7,642 nucleotides of DNA. Origin: Syntrophomonadaceae bacterium. GTDB taxonomy: Bacteria; Bacillota; Syntrophomonadia; Syntrophomonadales; Syntrophomonadaceae. The stretch spans positions 1-7,642 of the forward strand of contig JAISDD010000143.1 of assembly GCA_031265005.1 (NCBI GenBank), written 5' to 3'. Positions 4,618 through 7,642 of this stretch are shown here, one piece after another. Under the pieces are notes generated by a model. It was not told where the DNA came from. It saw nothing but the letters and a program-made list of their open reading frames with translations, and made no database searches. Each line of letters begins with the position of its first letter. Position 1 is the first letter of the stretch. A program made the translations under genes and the position numbers.

Positions 4618-5414
4618 GCTGCGCCCCCTTTATTGAAGTTGTCTATCCCCCACACACAGCAGCCAATAGCTCCATTGAACTGCGGTTCTGATAAAATCTC
4701 GACTTTTACGCGCATATCTTCACTTATCAAACAGCTCAAAGCTTTGTTCAAAGCCCCGCCGCCGCCTAAAATAATAAGCTCGCTTTTCATTTGTTTGATC
4801 ATAGGCGCCAAACGCCTGTATAAAGCCTCATTAACCCCTGCCGCCAGCCTTTCCGTTGGGTATCCTTCTATGATGCGGGCTATTATTTCCGTTTCCCCAA
4901 ATATGGCGCAAGTACTATTTAACAAAACCGGATCTTCATGATACGATCCCAATTCGGCTGCGTCAATACCTATAACGCTGGCCATATTCTCCAAATAGCG
5001 TCCGGACCCGGAAGCGCACCGGTCGTTAGTCAAAAAATCCACTGCCCGTCCTTCTCTCACACAAACAACTTTTGTATCTTGCCCTCCGATGTCTACCAAA
5101 GTAAAATCCCTGTATCCGCTTTGATGTACAGCACCAGTTACATGAGCCTGTATCTCAGGAATTTGTCTGGCATCCGCCAGCGATACGGACATTTTTCCAT
5201 ACCCAGTCGCGACTACCGGCTCCTCCGGCAAATCTAGCAACGCCCAGTCTACGACCATTTTGCCGTCATTCAAACGGGAAAAATTACGATAAAAAGTAAT
5301 CGTATCATAAATCACTTTTTTTTTAACCGCTTCCGTCTCTACACTTACTATTTTAACATTTCTCGAGCCTAAATCTATCCCCAACACTAAAAATAACACC
5401 TTTCCCAAAATCAT
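4614..5414 (-). CDS. 2-hydroxyacyl-CoA dehydratase activase (HgdC/BadF family ATPase)
   Basis: 266 residues, normal for the ASKHA-fold activators, homodimers that hold one [4Fe-4S] cluster between subunits. They use ATP hydrolysis to push a low-potential electron into a partner iron-sulfur protein. Seen here: the phosphate-1 loop Gly-Ile-Asp-Leu-Gly-Ser (12-17); Ala-Thr-Gly-Tyr-Gly-Lys (69-74); Val-Asp-Ile-Gly-Gly-Gln-Asp-Thr-Lys (107-115); the cluster ligands Cys133 (Asn-Asp-Arg-Cys-Ala-Ser-Gly-Ser-Gly) and Cys169 (Ser-Thr-Cys-Ala-Ile-Phe); and the adenosine-binding Gly-Gly-Gly-Gly-Ala (217-221). The ATG at 5414 is two bases after the partner's stop but lacks a Shine-Dalgarno. GTG at 5387 has GGAAAGG in front and would start directly at the family's usual N-terminus, so it may be the real start. 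Its partner is almost certainly the upstream gene. Confidence 0.93.
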   Translation of the reverse strand: MILGKVLFLVLGIDLGSRNVKIVSVETEAVKKKVIYDTITFYRNFSRLNDGKMVVDWALLDLPEEPVVATGYGKMSVSLADARQIPEIQAHVTGAVHQSGYRDFTLVDIGGQDTKVVCVREGRAVDFLTNDRCASGSGRYLENMASVIGIDAAELGSYHEDPVLLNSTCAIFGETEIIARIIEGYPTERLAAGVNEALYRRLAPMIKQMKSELIILGGGGALNKALSCLISEDMRVKVEILSEPQFNGAIGCCVWGIDNFNKGGAA

Positions 5415-5416
5415 AT

Positions 5417-6391
5417 TTATTTAAGCATACTTATAAAGGCTTCCAGCCTCATACGGCTGCGGGCATCCAGCAGACCTGGCTGATCGCCCTCTAAAGTAAT
5501 AAAAGGCAGCTTTAGCTGATCCCGGTAAATTAAGTCTTCAATCTGCCGGTAACAAAAAGACTGCGTATAATGAATAATTCCGTCAACTTTCCGAATAGCG
5601 GTCTCTTTTTTTATATCCTCCAGACGCGCAAAAGCCCCATAAGGGTATGTATATGCCAAATATTGCTCTGTAAGGTTGGCAGTATTAAAAGGCATAGAAA
5701 ACTGCCTCTGCACTTCATTATATACTACCCGCGCCCCTAATGAGGAAAGCGTCTCATACAAATCAGTAAATATCGGTGGCACTCCTATATAAGCTAGCCT
5801 TACTGGTTCAGGGCAAGCAGTACGGCGCCTTGCTTTCTCCAGAAAAGTTCCCAATTTCTTTGCATATTCAGATGCATTTCCGTTAAAGTCGCTGGAGCTT
5901 ACTAAAAAAAGATGATTTTCTTCGCCGCTGACAACATTTTCCTGCCAGGTCAAACGGTCCAGTTCCCCGCATAATACTCTTATTTCGTCTAGTTCTTTTT
6001 TTACTTTTTCAGCTTGTGCAAGCTCAACGCCAAAATAAGAACACAGCTTTCTTATCTGTAATTCCATGCTTTCAGGGTCTCGGTCAAACGGATAAGCGAA
6101 CGGTATAGTCGTAATTCCTTTAATTTTAAGCGTTTCCATAAGGGCTTGAGTATTGCTGCAGTCGCCTTCCATCACCGCAATAAGTCCTTCCGGCTTGTGC
6201 GACAAAGCCGTCGCGTAAATGCCTTTAATCCACCCGCAAGTTGTACGGGGATATCCTGCCGTTTCAGCCATCGCAACCAAATCCTGAGGGCGCTCCATAG
6301 AAATAAAAACATTATTAAGATCTACCGGTATTTTATGGGCAGCGATAATAATTTCAACCGGAACAGTACTGGTAAAAGCAATTTGGTTCAT
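5417..6391 (-). CDS. 2-hydroxyacyl-CoA dehydratase-family iron-sulfur protein (HgdB / double-cubane type)
   Basis: 324 residues, a single-subunit member of the HGD-D family. The N-terminus (Pro-Val-Glu-Ile-Ile-Ile-Ala-Ala at 11-18) is the family's usual opening. Cys52 (Thr-Thr-Cys-Gly-Trp), Cys78 (Gly-Asp-Cys-Ser-Asn), Cys117 and Cys280 (Ser-Phe-Cys-Tyr-Arg) are the likely cluster ligands; Cys141 and Cys193 are further candidates. The end Glu-Gly-Asp-Gln-Pro-Gly, then Arg-Ser-Arg-Met-Arg-Leu-Glu-Ala-Phe, is also typical. No second dehydratase subunit or CoA-transferase is nearby, unlike true hydroxyglutaryl- or lactoyl-CoA dehydratases. A lone subunit next to an activase fits the YjiM/YjiL and double-cubane-protein arrangement, where the substrate is often unknown. 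The ATG has GAGG five bases upstream, and that GAGG overlaps the murI TGA. The exact reaction cannot be read from the sequence. Confidence 0.87.
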   Translation of the reverse strand: MNQIAFTSTVPVEIIIAAHKIPVDLNNVFISMERPQDLVAMAETAGYPRTTCGWIKGIYATALSHKPEGLIAVMEGDCSNTQALMETLKIKGITTIPFAYPFDRDPESMELQIRKLCSYFGVELAQAEKVKKELDEIRVLCGELDRLTWQENVVSGEENHLFLVSSSDFNGNASEYAKKLGTFLEKARRRTACPEPVRLAYIGVPPIFTDLYETLSSLGARVVYNEVQRQFSMPFNTANLTEQYLAYTYPYGAFARLEDIKKETAIRKVDGIIHYTQSFCYRQIEDLIYRDQLKLPFITLEGDQPGLLDARSRMRLEAFISMLK

Positions 6392-6398
6392 TTTAACC

Positions 6399-7202
6399 TC
6401 ACAGTGCTATTTTTTGCACTTCATCGACCACAGTTCCCAGCAATAACTGCCCCACCTTCATAAAAGATTCAGGCGGCCCGCTGACCAGAAATTCATGATC
6501 AACCGCAGAGGGATCATTAGTACGCAACAGATTTAAGTTCCTTAAAATTTTCATGGTAGCCGCAACTGTGGCGGAAGCTGGATCCACAAAATGCAAACCG
6601 CAATCCAATTCTTTTTTTATCAAATTGATCAAAAACGGATAATGAGTGCAACCCAAAATCAAAGTATCAAAAGGCTCCTTTTTTATCCTCTCCGCAACCT
6701 TTTTCACTTCCATTATAGTTTTTTCCCCTTCCAGCTGACCGTTTTCAACCAGCGGTACAAAAGCCGGACATGCCGTCTCTAAAACTCTTCCGTCCGGGCA
6801 TCTGTTTTTTATTTCTTTGGTATAAGCTCTGCTGCTCACTGTGGCTTGTGTCGCCAGCACCGCAATATATTTTTTATCTGAAACTTCAAGCGCTGTTTCA
6901 ATTCCGGGCTTCAGCATTCCTACTATTGGAACCGGGCATTCTTTTTCCAAAACAGGAAGCGTATTGGAAGACTGTGTGCCGCAAGCCACAATAATGGCTT
7001 TAACTTCCCTGCGTATAAAATAAGCAATTATTCTTCTGGATAAGCTGAACAATTCTGGTACGGACTTATTACCATACGGCACATTGGCTGTATCTCCAAA
7101 ATATACAAAACTCTCAGCCGGCATTTGTTCAAGCAGCGCTTTTACTACTGATAAGCCCCCAACCCCGGAATCAAAAATTCCAATAGGTCTTTCAGCGTGC
7201 AA
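6399..7202 (-). CDS. murI: Glutamate racemase
   Basis: 267 residues from a TTG at 7202; converts L- to D-glutamate for peptidoglycan. Landmarks (this start): Phe-Asp-Ser-Gly-Val-Gly-Gly (10-16), Asp-Thr-Ala-Asn-Val-Pro-Tyr-Gly (37-44), Val-Ala-Cys-Gly-Thr-Gln (72-77) with catalytic Cys74, and Leu-Gly-Cys-Thr-His-Tyr-Pro (183-189) with Cys185. The usual motif around the first cysteine is Ala-Cys-Asn-Thr; here Asn is replaced by Gly and the next residues are Gln-Ser-Ser-Asn, an unusual variant. I prefer the TTG because AGAGG lies eight bases before it, whereas a GTG at 7211 immediately abuts that AGAGG; the GTG would add three residues. It lies between gerM and the dehydratase gene, matching the Bacillus racE-gerM neighbourhood. 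A candidate promoter (7321-7350) and a 19-codon leader ORF precede it. Confidence 0.95.
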   Translation of the reverse strand: MHAERPIGIFDSGVGGLSVVKALLEQMPAESFVYFGDTANVPYGNKSVPELFSLSRRIIAYFIRREVKAIIVACGTQSSNTLPVLEKECPVPIVGMLKPGIETALEVSDKKYIAVLATQATVSSRAYTKEIKNRCPDGRVLETACPAFVPLVENGQLEGEKTIMEVKKVAERIKKEPFDTLILGCTHYPFLINLIKKELDCGLHFVDPASATVAATMKILRNLNLLRTNDPSAVDHEFLVSGPPESFMKVGQLLLGTVVDEVQKIAL

Positions 7203-7213
7203 ATCCAACACCT

Positions 7214-7273
7214 CTAATTTTTATTTGCCAAAATATTTTTATATGCTATATTAAGAATTTCAATTCTTTCCAT
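7214..7273 (-). CDS. Possible 19-residue leader peptide upstream of murI
   Basis: ATG at 7273-7271, with AAGGG five bases upstream, to TAG at 7216-7214. The stop codon overlaps the AGAGG ribosome-binding site of murI, so translating it would bring ribosomes directly to the racemase start. The peptide is rich in Ile, Asn and Lys and has no recognisable motif. A 16-base palindrome (7253-7268) lies within it. With only 19 codons in an AT-rich stretch it could arise by chance. Confidence 0.28.
   Translation of the reverse strand: MERIEILNIAYKNILANKN
7253..7268. repeat. 16-bp palindrome in the murI leader
   Basis: AAGAATT (7253-7259) and AATTCTT (7262-7268) are perfect inverted repeats separated by two bases. 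The dyad could be a repressor operator or a weak RNA hairpin between the candidate promoter at 7321-7350 and murI. All but two pairs are A-T, so chance is a real alternative. Confidence 0.3.
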
Positions 7274-7320
7274 TATTTCCCTTAATTACTACATTGTCCT
7301 GTTCTTAATACACCTATACA

Positions 7321-7350
7321 ATTATACAGATAAATCGTTCGGCTGAGCAA
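7321..7350 (-). promoter_or_regulatory. Candidate promoter of murI and the downstream operon
   Basis: On the minus strand a perfect TATAAT (7326-7321) follows TTGCTC (7350-7345) at an 18-base spacing. It lies just after the gerM stop and about 110 bases before the murI start, the only gap of that size between gerM and rdgB. No terminator is visible after gerM, so read-through from upstream may also feed the operon. Confidence 0.4.
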
Positions 7351-7354
7351 TTTT

Positions 7355-7642
7355 TTATAAAAATTCCAGCTGGTTTTTAAGTTGCGGCGCAACTGCTGAA
7401 AATTCGGGAATAGTTTCTATATCCTGCCCGGCAATTAGGATTTTTACTTTTTTAATTGTTGAAAACTGACCTAAAGTATGGGCGATAGACTCTACTATTT
7501 GCCGGGCTTGCTGTAGGTCCGCTACGTTTTTGACTTCAGGGCTTAAATCAACAATACACAGTTCTTCTTCTTTTTTTATATTAATATCCAACAGCTTTGT
7601 CCCGCTGGGAAAAACGGTAAGATAGTCTTTATTGAAAGGTCC
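7355..7642 (-). CDS. gerM: GerMN-domain sporulation/spore germination protein, C-terminal part
   Basis: The frame is open to the right edge of the window, so 95 C-terminal residues are seen and the start lies outside; an internal TTG at 7591 is not the start. The visible segment matches the end of a GerMN domain. It has a Val-Phe-Pro-Ser-Gly-Thr-Lys-Leu-Leu turn, then an alternating strand ending in Cys-Ile-Val-Asp-Leu-Ser, a helix with Gln-Gln-Ala-Arg-Gln-Ile-Val-Glu-Ser-Ile, and a Lys-Lys-Val-Lys-Ile-Leu-Ile-Ala-Gly-Gln strand before the C-terminus. In Bacillus GerM is a lipoprotein needed for sporulation and germination, encoded beside racE and rph, the same neighbourhood as here. The lipoprotein signal cannot be checked in this window. 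Family confidence is good; the symbol is assigned partly on context. Confidence 0.82.
   Translation of the reverse strand, partial: GPFNKDYLTVFPSGTKLLDINIKKEEELCIVDLSPEVKNVADLQQARQIVESIAHTLGQFSTIKKVKILIAGQDIETIPEFSAVAPQLKNQLEFL

Overview
The window looks like chromosome of a spore-forming anaerobic member of the Bacillota (Clostridia or Negativicutes type). The basis is the murI / gerM / rph / rdgB neighbourhood, known from Bacillus and clostridia, together with an oxygen-sensitive two-subunit class I fumarase and a 2-hydroxyacyl-CoA-dehydratase-like protein with its ATP-dependent activator. The genus is a guess: no rRNA or tRNA is present, and the protein motifs only support the phylum and lifestyle.

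Layout. Nearly all protein genes read on the minus strand. From the right edge: the C-terminal end of a GerMN-domain sporulation/germination protein, running off the window; glutamate racemase (murI); a 2-hydroxyacyl-CoA-dehydratase-family iron-sulfur protein; its ASKHA-type activase; fumarase alpha and beta; RNase PH (rph); and the house-cleaning NTP pyrophosphatase (rdgB). Genes from murI to rdgB are separated by 1 to 42 bases or overlap by 4, so they are probably one operon of about 5.4 kb. A 36-residue single-pass membrane peptide with its own candidate promoter and a monocistronic-looking thioredoxin (trxA) follow. The left edge carries the N-terminus of a YgjP-like metallopeptidase, also on the minus strand.

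The most unusual part is the roughly 1 kb gap between the YgjP-like gene and trxA. On the plus strand it appears to hold a large structured RNA (about 300-965) that ends at a very strong intrinsic terminator. By eye it contains at least ten hairpins, one with a C(UUCG)G tetraloop. It also has three nested long-range helices (404-415 with 861-873, 419-425 with 819-825, 430-436 with 809-815). The outermost pairs a 12-base copy of the 16S rRNA 3' end (anti-Shine-Dalgarno) with a perfect Shine-Dalgarno sequence, in front of a small hydrophobic ORF that runs through the terminator without a stop codon. A mutually exclusive local fold of the 5' partner exists, so the region could be a switch. I cannot assign it to tmRNA, RNase P, SRP RNA, 6S RNA, a self-splicing intron or any riboswitch I can recognise. 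Its size is in the range of the OLE, ROOL and GOLLD classes, but I cannot show membership in any of them.

How the genes fit together: the operon mixes cell-wall precursor supply (MurI), RNA 3'-end maturation (RNase PH), nucleotide-pool cleaning (RdgB) and anaerobic iron-sulfur dehydratase chemistry (fumarase and the dehydratase/activase pair). The last three can only function under strongly reducing conditions. Thioredoxin is the other redox gene nearby. No mobile element, CRISPR array or phage gene is supported.
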